From assembly GCA_913061275.1 (NCBI GenBank), contig CAJXSR010000018.1, forward strand, positions 1-64,000: a stretch of 64,000 nucleotides of DNA. The letters run 5' to 3'. Under the pieces are notes generated by a model. It searched no databases and was not told the DNA's origin. It saw only the letters and a program-made list of their open reading frames with translations. Below, piece after piece: positions 51,909 through 59,550 of this stretch. This DNA is from an uncultured Paracoccaceae bacterium. Lineage in GTDB: Bacteria; Pseudomonadota; Alphaproteobacteria; Rhodobacterales; Rhodobacteraceae. Numbering within the stretch: the stretch's first letter is position 1; each line of letters opens with the position of its first letter. Made by a program: the position numbers and the translations under genes.

Positions 51909-53138
51909 ATGACAGCAATGCCACAAAGCAAAATCACATTTATGGGCCACTCAGGCCAACCGCTCGCCGCCCGCTTGGATATGCCCAGCGGACAATTACG
52001 TGCAACAGCGATATTTGCGCATTGTTTCACCTGCACCAAAGATATACCGGCTGCACGGCGCATATCATCGCGCCTTGCCTCTATGGGCATTGCCGTTTTA
52101 CGGTTTGATTTTACTGGGCTGGGCCATTCAAAAGGCGAATTCGAAAACACCAATTTTACCACCAATGTAAATGATTTGGTTCATGCCGCCGAATACCTTT
52201 CTAAAAATCACAATGCGCCTGCCCTGTTAATCGGCCATTCTCTTGGTGGTGCCGCAGTTCTGAAAGCTGCAGGACTTATCCCGTCAATTAAGGCTGTCGT
52301 CACCCTTGGTGCCCCAGCAGATCCTGGCCACGTTGTGCATAATTTTGGCAGCTCACTGGAAGAGATTGAACAAAACGGCTCTGCCAAAGTCAGCCTTGCA
52401 GGCCGACCTTTCACCATTACTCAGGATTTTGTCTCAGATGTATCTGCCGCAAACCTGACCCACTCGATTGCAAACTTAAAGAGTGCTTTGTTGGTATTGC
52501 ATTCCCCGATTGACGCGACCGTTGGCATTGAAAATGCAGCACAGATTTTTTCAACGGCAAAACACCCAAAAAGCTTTGTGACATTGGACAATGCTGACCA
52601 CTTAATAACCAATAAAGAAGATGCCGAATACGCAGCCGAGGTTATTGCAGCTTGGTCTGTACGCTATCTTGGCATCCGCCAACCTGCCGCCCCTATTGGC
52701 GCACCAGAGGGTATTGTACGCGCGACAGAAGCAGACAGTGATGGATTCTTACAAGATATCACGGCCGGCCCTTTGCACCACACACTTGCAGATGAACCCG
52801 TAACATATGGCGGATCCGACAAAGGCATGACGCCCTATCAATTCTTATCAGCTGGGCTTGCAGCCTGTACATCGATGACTGTGCGCATGTATGCTAGGCG
52901 CAAAAACTGGCCTTTAGACAGCGTATTTGTTGATGTTACCCATAATAAAGTACACGCCCAAGATTGCGACACCTGCCAGACGACCATAGGCAAGGTCGAT
53001 ATTTTCACCCGTGAAATTCACCTTTCGGGTGCGCTGAATGATGACCAAAAACAAAAGTTGTTGGAAATTGCCGATAAATGCCCCGTTCACCGTACTTTTG
53101 ACAGTGAAATCAAAGTTAAAACTATTTTAGCTGATTAA
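51909..53138 (+). CDS. Alpha/beta hydrolase fused to OsmC-like domain
   Basis: Two-domain protein. Residues 1-255 form an alpha/beta hydrolase with the nucleophile elbow GHSLGG, the acid and histidine expected near LHSPIDATVG and NADHLI. Residues 270-409 form an OsmC/Ohr-like domain with its two thiols in GLAACTSMTVRMY and KCPVHRTF, the peroxidatic/resolving pair. OsmC proteins reduce organic hydroperoxides; the role of the fused hydrolase is unknown. Start codons at 51909 and 51918 are both plausible. It lies 91 bases after dddP on the same strand. Confidence 0.9.
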   Translation: MTAMPQSKITFMGHSGQPLAARLDMPSGQLRATAIFAHCFTCTKDIPAARRISSRLASMGIAVLRFDFTGLGHSKGEFENTNFTTNVNDLVHAAEYLSKNHNAPALLIGHSLGGAAVLKAAGLIPSIKAVVTLGAPADPGHVVHNFGSSLEEIEQNGSAKVSLAGRPFTITQDFVSDVSAANLTHSIANLKSALLVLHSPIDATVGIENAAQIFSTAKHPKSFVTLDNADHLITNKEDAEYAAEVIAAWSVRYLGIRQPAAPIGAPEGIVRATEADSDGFLQDITAGPLHHTLADEPVTYGGSDKGMTPYQFLSAGLAACTSMTVRMYARRKNWPLDSVFVDVTHNKVHAQDCDTCQTTIGKVDIFTREIHLSGALNDDQKQKLLEIADKCPVHRTFDSEIKVKTILAD

Positions 53139-53141
53139 ACC

Positions 53142-54074
53142 CTAACCGCGACGTTGATCGGGGTGTAAAGACGCCCCTAAAATATGATCTGAGTTATGAA
53201 CAACCTGTTGTGCTTGCCCAACAATCAATGGATCAGGGGCCGTGACTATACTGGTGTCTTTATCGGGGTAATCAACACTGTTCAGGAAATGCAGCATACA
53301 ATTAATCCGTGCGCGTTTCTTGTCATCAGACTTTACAATCGTCCAAGGCGCATCCGCCGTATCCGTGTAAAAGAACATCGCCTCTTTGGCTTCTGTATAA
53401 TCATCCCACTTGCTTAAACTAGCTTTATCAATCGGCGACAATTTCCACCGTTTTAACGGGTCTTCACTGCGCGAAGCAAAGCGTTTTTTTTGCTCTTCTT
53501 GACTAACTGAAAACCAATATTTGTACATATGAATTCCAGACCGTACCAGCATACGTTCATAATCTGGGGTTTGGCGCATAAATTCTAGATACTCATTGGG
53601 CGTACAAAACCCCATAACACGCTCTACACCTGCGCGATTATACCAACTGCGATCATACAGAACCATTTCACCCGAAGTTGGTAAATGTTCTATATAGCGC
53701 TGAAAAAACCATTGGCCGATTTGACGTTCGCCAGGTTTGGGCAAAGCAACAACGCGTGCGGAACGTGGGTTCAAATGTTCCATAAACCGCTTAATAGTCC
53801 CCCCCTTGCCTGCCGCATCACGACCTTCAAACAACAGCACAAATTTTTGTCCAGTATCCTGCGCCCAAAGTTGAACCTTCAACAGTTCTGATTGTAACGC
53901 ACGCTTACGAGCCTCATACTCTTTTTTGCCCATCTTTTCATGCGCCGTTTTTTCCTCTGGGTTAAACGCGTTTGCAACCGCATCGGTTGAAACAGTCGGA
54001 AAAGTAGCTTCTTGTGCAGCTTCATTTACATTGGCCGTAGCGGTTGGTTTTTTCGGTGTCGCCATTGTCGTCAT
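53142..54074 (-). CDS. ppk2: Polyphosphate kinase 2
   Basis: Transfers phosphate between polyphosphate and nucleoside di- or monophosphates. The P-loop FEGRDAAGKGGTIKRF is at about 84-99, the Walker B/DRSWYNRAGVERVMGF region at about 140-160, and the lid helix with KRFASRSEDPLKRWKLSP follows. The 310-residue length fits one-domain PPK2. The ATG at 54074 has a GGAG site 8 bases upstream; the longer frame at 54101 does not. Its stop is three bases from the end of the convergent hydrolase/OsmC gene. Confidence 0.95.
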   Translation of the reverse strand: MTTMATPKKPTATANVNEAAQEATFPTVSTDAVANAFNPEEKTAHEKMGKKEYEARKRALQSELLKVQLWAQDTGQKFVLLFEGRDAAGKGGTIKRFMEHLNPRSARVVALPKPGERQIGQWFFQRYIEHLPTSGEMVLYDRSWYNRAGVERVMGFCTPNEYLEFMRQTPDYERMLVRSGIHMYKYWFSVSQEEQKKRFASRSEDPLKRWKLSPIDKASLSKWDDYTEAKEAMFFYTDTADAPWTIVKSDDKKRARINCMLHFLNSVDYPDKDTSIVTAPDPLIVGQAQQVVHNSDHILGASLHPDQRRG

Positions 54075-54127
54075 GTAAGTATCTCCATTTGAATGCCGCA
54101 ATATAACATAAGGACCACAACCCTGTG

Positions 54128-54156
54128 TTGACCCAGATCAAGTCTGCAAGTATAAA
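54128..54156 (+). promoter_or_regulatory. Predicted sigma70-type promoter upstream of the RTX gene
   Basis: A -35 box TTGACC at 54128-54133 and a -10 box TATAAA at 54151-54156 are separated by exactly 17 bases. Transcription would start near 54163, leaving an untranslated leader of about 230 bases before the RTX gene. The 320-base gap otherwise holds only a small GTTTCC/GGAAAC hairpin at 54298-54314 and AT-rich sequence. Confidence 0.5.
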
Positions 54157-54394
54157 ATTAAATTTTCAAAACGATCATTATATATTCCTAGGGATAATTT
54201 TAGATGCAAAACTCAAAGTACTTTTAGCAATTAAATCAAAGTTTAAGCGATTTTAATCCGCTAATTCTGTCAACAGTGTTCTGCTATTATAAGCGTTGTT
54301 TCCAAACAGGAAACAGTATCATAGTGGCTTGTAATATTTGAATAATACCCTAAACTGCACCTGCTCGTTAAATTAAAATATTGGGGAATTTTTT

Positions 54395-55570
54395 ATGTTT
54401 GGTTTTGTGCTTTTATTATTGGTTGCAGCAGGTATTGCCGATGCAAATGACGGGTCAAGTTCACCTGTCGATGATGTAACAACAGATGGTGATCTAACCA
54501 CTGGAACAGATGGGGACGATGAAATTGAAACCTTTGCTGGAAACCAGTTAATCAACGGACTTGGCGGCAACGACATAATTTCATCTGGTGATGGCGACGA
54601 TACAGTTACCGGTGGTAATGGTAATGACACAATCACATTGGGTAACGGCGACGATGCAGCCAATGGCCAAAATGGCGATGACACAATCCTAGGTGGCTTG
54701 GGTAACGACGTAATTGGCGGCGGTGCAGGTTCTGACGCCCTATTTGGCGGCGGTGCTAACGACAATATTTCTGGTGGCAGAGGCGACGATCTAATCGAAG
54801 GCGGCACTGGGTTTGACACGTTGGAAGGCAACCAAGGTGATGACGATATATTCGGACAAGAAGGTAAAGATACGCTTATTGGCGGCTTCGGCAATGACGA
54901 CCTATATGGTGGTGCATGGCATGATGTCCTTCTGGGCGGTGCGGGCCAAGATCTATTATCTGGTGACAACGGCAACGACCAACTAGATGGCCAAGACGGT
55001 AATGACACCTTGTTTGGTGGCGAAGGCAACGACTTACTTGAAGGCGGCGCAGGATTTGATGATCTAAGCGGCGACCTAGGCAATGACACCTTATTCGGCA
55101 ATGAGGGCAAAGATGTACTTTCTGGCGGCGAAGGTAATGACCAACTAAATGGCGGCGTTTGGGATGATACCTTAAATGGCGGCGCAGGCGATGATGTTCT
55201 GTTTGGCGGTAGAGGTGCCGATATTCTATCAGGCGATGAAGGTAACGATAGTCTGTTTGGTGGTGAAGGCAATGATACGCTTATCCTGTCTTCCACAGAT
55301 CAAGCAACCGGCGGCGGTGGTGCTGATACCTTCGGATTAACCGCAACTGGGTTAGCAGCAACCGCAACTATAACTGACTTCAATGCATCAGCTGATACAA
55401 TCAACATCAGCTATGACAGCGCAGGCGGCGTAGCCCCTGTTCCAGTTGTAACGGTCACTGACTTTGGCGATGGCACAGGTGCTGACGTTTCTGTTGACGG
55501 CGTACTTGTAGCCTCGGTTACTGGCGCACAAGGAATTGATCCTACATCAATCGTTTTAACAGCAGTTTAA
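54395..55570 (+). CDS. RTX calcium-binding repeat protein
   Basis: Secreted or surface protein made mainly of Ca2+-binding GGxGxDxLx nonapeptides (about 25 repeats between residues 45 and 300). The N-terminus has a short hydrophobic stretch (MFGFVLLLLVAAGIADA) that resembles a signal or anchor, and the last 80 residues (about 310-391) are a non-repeat domain with TITDFNASADTINI, typical of type I secretion substrates. The repeat region contains a tandem duplication of 81 residues (see repeat entry). No type I secretion genes are adjacent. Its biological role is unknown. Confidence 0.85.
   Translation: MFGFVLLLLVAAGIADANDGSSSPVDDVTTDGDLTTGTDGDDEIETFAGNQLINGLGGNDIISSGDGDDTVTGGNGNDTITLGNGDDAANGQNGDDTILGGLGNDVIGGGAGSDALFGGGANDNISGGRGDDLIEGGTGFDTLEGNQGDDDIFGQEGKDTLIGGFGNDDLYGGAWHDVLLGGAGQDLLSGDNGNDQLDGQDGNDTLFGGEGNDLLEGGAGFDDLSGDLGNDTLFGNEGKDVLSGGEGNDQLNGGVWDDTLNGGAGDDVLFGGRGADILSGDEGNDSLFGGEGNDTLILSSTDQATGGGGADTFGLTATGLAATATITDFNASADTINISYDSAGGVAPVPVVTVTDFGDGTGADVSVDGVLVASVTGAQGIDPTSIVLTAV
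54788..55273 (+). repeat. Tandem 243-base / 81-residue duplication inside the RTX gene
   Basis: Residues 132-212 and 213-293 align without gaps as nine nonapeptides each. Matching landmarks are EGGTGF/EGGAGF at the first, QEGKD/NEGKD at the third and GGAWHD/GGVWDD at the fifth, where a tryptophan (W175, W256) replaces the normally invariant glycine in both copies. The shared aberrant position shows these blocks arose by duplication. Confidence 0.8.
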
Positions 55571-55577
55571 TACAGAC

Positions 55578-55612
55578 AAAGGCCGGTATGGGTATTGCCC
55601 GTACCGGCCTTT
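55578..55612 (+). terminator. Intrinsic terminator after RTX gene
   Basis: A 15-bp stem (AAAGGCCGGTATGGG / CCCGTACCGGCCTTT, one G-U pair) with a 5-base loop is followed by Ts. Confidence 0.88.
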
Positions 55613-55704
55613 TTCTATTTGGGCCCAAATTAGGCTCAACTACATGTACCCCTTTGTTCTATTTTATTCTATGCTTACAAAAAACGAGCAAATAAGAATC
55701 GACA

Positions 55705-57690
55705 ATGGCCGCAACAGACCTTTTCAACACCGACGACGCAGAAACCGACTATAACGCATCCAGTATTGAAGTACTTGAGGGGTTAGAGCCTGTGCGCCTA
55801 CGCCCGGGCATGTATATCGGCGGCACAGATGACCGCGCTTTACACCATATGGTGGCCGAGGTGCTGGACAATTCAATGGATGAAGCCGTTGCAGGGCACG
55901 CCACACGAATTGACGTAGAGCTGCTTGCCGATTTCTCTATCACCATCCGCGATAATGGGCGCGGTATCCCTGTCGATCCACACCCCAAGTTCCCAGATAA
56001 ATCCGCCTTAGAAGTAATTTTATGTACGCTTCACTCTGGCGGTAAATTCAACGGTAAAGCTTACCAAACATCGGGCGGCCTACACGGCGTTGGTGCCTCT
56101 GTGGTAAACGCCCTATCCGACCATATGCGCGTTGAAGTGGCCCGTAACAAACAGCTGTACGTTCAAGAGTTTTCACGTGGTCTACCCCAAGGCCCAGTAG
56201 AAAATGTAGGGGCCGCCCCAAATCGTCGCGGCACTTCTGTCACCTTTCACCCAGACGCCGAAATTTTCGGCCCCAAAGCCCATTTCAAAGCAAAACGCGT
56301 TATGACAATGGTACGCGCCAAAGCCTATCTATTCTCTGGCGTGGAAATTCGCTGGAAATGCGACCCCGCAACGCTTGCAAAAGACGATACCACACCACTG
56401 GAAGCCACGTTTCACTTCCCTGGCGGCTTGGCCGATTACCTGAATGAACGCCTTGGAACAGCCTCTACTTATGCAGATCAACCCTTTGCAGGCAAAGTCA
56501 GCTTTACCGAAAAATTCGGCGCCGACACGCCCGGTTCTGTTGAATGGGCAATTAACTGGACGCCATCACGTGACGCCTTCATGCAATCCTATTGTAACAC
56601 CGTCCCCACCCCAGAGGGTGGCACCCATGAAAGCGGCTTTTGGGCAGCGGTGCTAAAAGGTATCAAAGCTTACGGTGAACTTGTCGGTAATAAAAAGGCA
56701 AGCAACATCACACGCGACGACATATTGGGCGGCGGTTGTGCCTTGGTTAGCTGTTTTATCCGCGAACCAGAATTTGTAGGCCAAACCAAAGACCGACTGG
56801 CAACTGTTGCCGCCGCAAAACTGGTTGAAACATCCGTGCGCGATCACTTTGACAACTGGCTTGCATCCGACACCAAATCCGCAGGTGCCATTCTTGACTT
56901 TCTAGTACTCAAATCCGAAGAACGCTTACGCCGTCGTCAGGAAAAAGAAACCGCGCGCAAATCTGCCACTAAAAAACTGCGCTTGCCGGGGAAATTGACC
57001 GACTGTTCCTCTAAAGTTCGTGAAGGTACTGAACTGTTTATCGTAGAGGGCGACAGTGCGGGCGGTTCGGCTAAAATGGCGCGTGACCGTAAAACCCAAG
57101 CCCTGCTGCCATTGCGCGGTAAGATTTTGAACGTTTTGGGGGCCGCCAGCAACAAGATCGGCACCAATAACGAGATTAACGACCTATGTCAGGCTTTGGG
57201 GGTGCAAATGGGCACCAAGTTCAACATAGAAGATTTGCGCTACGACAAGGTTATCATCATGACCGATGCCGATGTTGACGGCGCCCATATCGCGGCATTG
57301 TTAATGACGTTTTTCTTTACCCAGATGCGCCCGCTTATTGATAACGGCCACCTATATATGGCCTGCCCACCGCTGTTTCGCTTAACCCAAGGGGCACGGC
57401 GCGAATATTGCATGGATGACGCCGCAAAAGATGCATTGATGGCAACTGGCCTTGGGGGCCGCGCAAAAATCGAAGTATCGCGTTTTAAAGGCTTGGGTGA
57501 AATGGACGCCAAAGACCTAAAAGACACCACCATGAACCCCGAAACCCGCCAACTTATCCGCATCAACATAGATGAAGATGAACCGGGCGAAACCGCCGAT
57601 CTGGTAGATCGTTTGATGGGGAAAAAACCGGAATTACGGTTCGAGTATATCCAACAGAATGCGCAGTTTGTTGAGGAGTTGGATGTATGA
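55705..57690 (+). CDS. parE: DNA topoisomerase IV subunit B
   Basis: ATPase subunit of topoisomerase IV, which decatenates replicated chromosomes. The GHKL ATP-binding motifs (EVLDNSMDEAVAG, IRDNGRGIPVD, GGLHGVGASVVNALS) are in the N-terminal third, and the Toprim motifs EGDSAGGSA and TDADVDGAHI with RFKGLGEM in the C-terminal part. The 661-residue length and GTDDRALHHMV favour ParE over GyrB. The last 4 bases overlap the next gene. Confidence 0.96.
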   Translation: MAATDLFNTDDAETDYNASSIEVLEGLEPVRLRPGMYIGGTDDRALHHMVAEVLDNSMDEAVAGHATRIDVELLADFSITIRDNGRGIPVDPHPKFPDKSALEVILCTLHSGGKFNGKAYQTSGGLHGVGASVVNALSDHMRVEVARNKQLYVQEFSRGLPQGPVENVGAAPNRRGTSVTFHPDAEIFGPKAHFKAKRVMTMVRAKAYLFSGVEIRWKCDPATLAKDDTTPLEATFHFPGGLADYLNERLGTASTYADQPFAGKVSFTEKFGADTPGSVEWAINWTPSRDAFMQSYCNTVPTPEGGTHESGFWAAVLKGIKAYGELVGNKKASNITRDDILGGGCALVSCFIREPEFVGQTKDRLATVAAAKLVETSVRDHFDNWLASDTKSAGAILDFLVLKSEERLRRRQEKETARKSATKKLRLPGKLTDCSSKVREGTELFIVEGDSAGGSAKMARDRKTQALLPLRGKILNVLGAASNKIGTNNEINDLCQALGVQMGTKFNIEDLRYDKVIIMTDADVDGAHIAALLMTFFFTQMRPLIDNGHLYMACPPLFRLTQGARREYCMDDAAKDALMATGLGGRAKIEVSRFKGLGEMDAKDLKDTTMNPETRQLIRINIDEDEPGETADLVDRLMGKKPELRFEYIQQNAQFVEELDV

Positions 57691-58160
57691 GTGGGAACCA
57701 GTTTAATAAGCATGTTGATAACGCTAATTATTTATTGCAAAGCTTGATAAAAAGCGAACGTTACATAGTTTCCAAATGCCCAAAATTTGAACAAAAAACC
57801 CCTGCGATCTATGTCTTTTATAAAGATGGTGAAGCAGTTTACGTTGGCAGAACTCGGAATCTATACCAACGCTTAAAAGATCATACCAGAAAAAATCGTT
57901 TCAGTGCTTCTTTTGCCTTAAAAAACACCCGAATAATGCATAAGAAAACAAAAGCATACGGCAACACAAGTGATCCAAACAAAATGACATCAAAAGATAT
58001 CGTAGAAACCTATGCGGAAACGTTTCAAAATGAGGTTGAGAAAATTAAATTGATGGAATTTTGTTTTATAAAAGTTAAAGATCCTCTTGATCAATATATA
58101 TTAGAGCTACTTGCAACACTTCACTTCAAATTGCCTACAGACGGCTTTGACACACATTAA
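57687..58160 (+). CDS. GIY-YIG nuclease domain protein
   Basis: The GIY-YIG core is at about residues 40-75: IYVFYKDGEAVYVGRT, then an arginine/histidine stretch NLYQRLKDH. GIY-YIG proteins cut DNA in repair, mobile elements and restriction; the exact class is not clear. The C-terminal 80 residues are helical with a conserved-looking EKIKLMEFCFIKV segment that may hold the metal-binding glutamate. The DNA is markedly more AT-rich than parE, which it overlaps by ATGA. This is consistent with a transferred gene captured behind parE. Confidence 0.78.
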   Translation: MSGNQFNKHVDNANYLLQSLIKSERYIVSKCPKFEQKTPAIYVFYKDGEAVYVGRTRNLYQRLKDHTRKNRFSASFALKNTRIMHKKTKAYGNTSDPNKMTSKDIVETYAETFQNEVEKIKLMEFCFIKVKDPLDQYILELLATLHFKLPTDGFDTH

Positions 58161-58185
58161 TTATACACTCCATCCCCAACATCAG

Positions 58186-58251
58186 GGTCGCGCCCGAGAC
58201 TAGGGTGGGAGCAAAGCGCCCTCCCGTGGGGGAGGTTTGGGCGCGGCTTTT
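58186..58251 (+). repeat. GC-rich long palindromic element, possible terminator or REP-like repeat
   Basis: A 10-bp outer stem (GGTCGCGCCC at 58186-58195 with GGGCGCGGCT at 58239-58248, two G-U pairs) encloses competing inner stems: CCTCCC/GGGAGG (58220-58235) and GGGAG/CTCCC (58207-58225). It ends in TTTT. It may terminate parE-GIY-YIG transcription, but its size and GC content stand out from AT-rich flanks, as in dispersed intergenic palindromes. Confidence 0.5.
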
Positions 58252-58336
58252 ACAAAGCAAAATCTGGTGTGTGGCAAGCGTTTCCATATTAAAATTCTAA
58301 AGCTCCCAATTCCCAATTTGCAAATCTGCCATACAC

Positions 58337-58357
58337 TTTCTGTACGGTTTCTGTACG
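58337..58357. repeat. Two TTTCTGTACG direct repeats with 11-base period
   Basis: Two exact 10-base copies start at 58337 and 58348, one helical turn apart. This could be a protein-binding site; no protein can be named. Confidence 0.35.
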
Positions 58358-58381
58358 TCAACCATACAAGGGTTTTCACAC

Positions 58382-58446
58382 AAAAAGAGAGCCCTCCGGG
58401 AGAATGAAAGGGCTCTCTTCGCTACTGGTTCTGCATTCCAGTAGCC
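58382..58446 (-). ncRNA. Candidate small RNA with two hairpins
   Basis: Read on the minus strand, a -10-like TATAAA (58457-58452) is followed at a proper distance by a perfect GCTACTGG/CCAGTAGC hairpin (58445-58421) and then a 10-bp GC-rich hairpin AGAGAGCCCT/AGGGCTCTCT (58418-58386) with TTTT after it, the form of an intrinsic terminator. The loop of the second hairpin contains TCTCCC, complementary to ribosome binding sites. No gene on the minus strand lies upstream that could use this terminator. No good -35 box is visible. Confidence 0.45.
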
Positions 58447-58905
58447 GATCATTTATAACGGTATGGCAATTCCACTGCTCGAACTAAACAATCGTCTTAC
58501 CCTTTTAACCGATGCCCCCAAAACCGTGAAAACGATTAATAAGCACCACCGAAACAAACAACCAAACTCATTGATGGATTATGTAGTAAACAAGTCTTTC
58601 ACGGTATTATATTACCGTACATCAGTACTTATCGAACACTTCTGCCCCTTTCCCCCGAAATTTAATACATATAAAATATATCTAAAGTATCGCTCTAAAT
58701 ATTGTATCTGTCAAAACCTATTACACAATAAGTTGTGTAGTAGTTTCAACTGCATAGCGATAAACAAAAAAAATAGTTTATGCTGACATCCCATATGAAC
58801 CGTATTTACCACGCATAAATATAAATTTTTTCACAAACACATTGGGGCTGTTTATTTTTTTCAATATGGTTAATTTACTAAAATAGCGCCCAAAGAGATA
58901 ATAAT
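58447..58905. other. AT-rich intergenic stretch, no gene seen
   Basis: A 107-codon frame at 58463-58786 has no recognisable features and a composition that looks random. Apart from the small RNA promoter region at its left end I see no structure. The promoter of the downstream secreted-protein gene probably lies in the last 100 bases. Confidence 0.6.
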
Positions 58906-59550
58906 ATGAAACTGCACCTTGCCACCAGTTTTACAGCCCTGATGCTGTGCAGTAGTACCAGTTTTGCCGAAACCATCAATTTACGCAATTCTTGTGATAC
59001 ATGGGAACATATTCCGGCAAATGAAGCGTTAAAAAGCCCCGTTGCAGCCCTGCTTCAATGTACAGATGACAACGGCAGCTGGCTGGCATTACAGATCATG
59101 TGTTTTCCAGAAACCGCTGAAATAGAATTTCGCTACCGCCCCAGCTACCCCATTGTATCGCCAATTCCAGCACCAGAAATACCGCCCATAGAAACACAAG
59201 TCGCTTTGGAAACTGACCCAGAGTTACCACAAGAAACCATCATACCTACCTACACGCCTTTGGGCGAAAAAGAGATGATATTTTTTGATTTTCCAGATGT
59301 TGGTATCACCCGCATTTTAGATTATGATTATGATATAAGAGACTGGAACTACAAAGAAAAATCACCGACATCCGCTTTGTTTTCCAACCTTATATCGGGC
59401 AACTTTACCGACATATCTATGCTGGCATTGGGTATAACAGAACGCGTACCATTAAGGGGGTCAACAAAAGCATTACGTCCTGTGGTTGAAAGTTGTCGAT
59501 TGGCAAAAATCCAGCTTAAGCAAGTGGCAAAACAAACCGCCCAAGATTAG
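58906..59550 (+). CDS. Unknown exported protein
   Basis: I do not recognise this protein. The signal peptide MKLHLATSFTALMLCSSTSFA precedes a mature part of about 193 residues with four cysteines (in NSCDTW, LLQCTD, IMCFPE, ESCRLA), which may form two disulfides. A proline/glutamate-rich linker (about 85-125) joins an N-terminal domain to a C-terminal domain containing LRPVVESCRLAKIQLKQ, reminiscent of periplasmic proteins that compare sample values to a stored standard, but no family is evident. It overlaps convergent uup by 4 bases. Confidence 0.7.
   Translation: MKLHLATSFTALMLCSSTSFAETINLRNSCDTWEHIPANEALKSPVAALLQCTDDNGSWLALQIMCFPETAEIEFRYRPSYPIVSPIPAPEIPPIETQVALETDPELPQETIIPTYTPLGEKEMIFFDFPDVGITRILDYDYDIRDWNYKEKSPTSALFSNLISGNFTDISMLALGITERVPLRGSTKALRPVVESCRLAKIQLKQVAKQTAQD

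Noticed and set aside
54373-55296. A 307-codon frame on the minus strand rich in Ser, Pro and Leu
   Set aside because: It is the reverse of the RTX repeat; glycine and aspartate codons read as proline and serine codons. There is no start signal or independent composition.
58404-58484. A short plus-strand frame of about 26 codons overlapping the two hairpins
   Set aside because: The GGGAG in front of the ATG is only one base away, too close for initiation, and the sequence is better explained by the minus-strand hairpins.
58463-58786. A 107-codon frame on the plus strand
   Set aside because: No recognisable domain, random-looking composition, no convincing ribosome binding site, and AT-rich context in which such frames are common.
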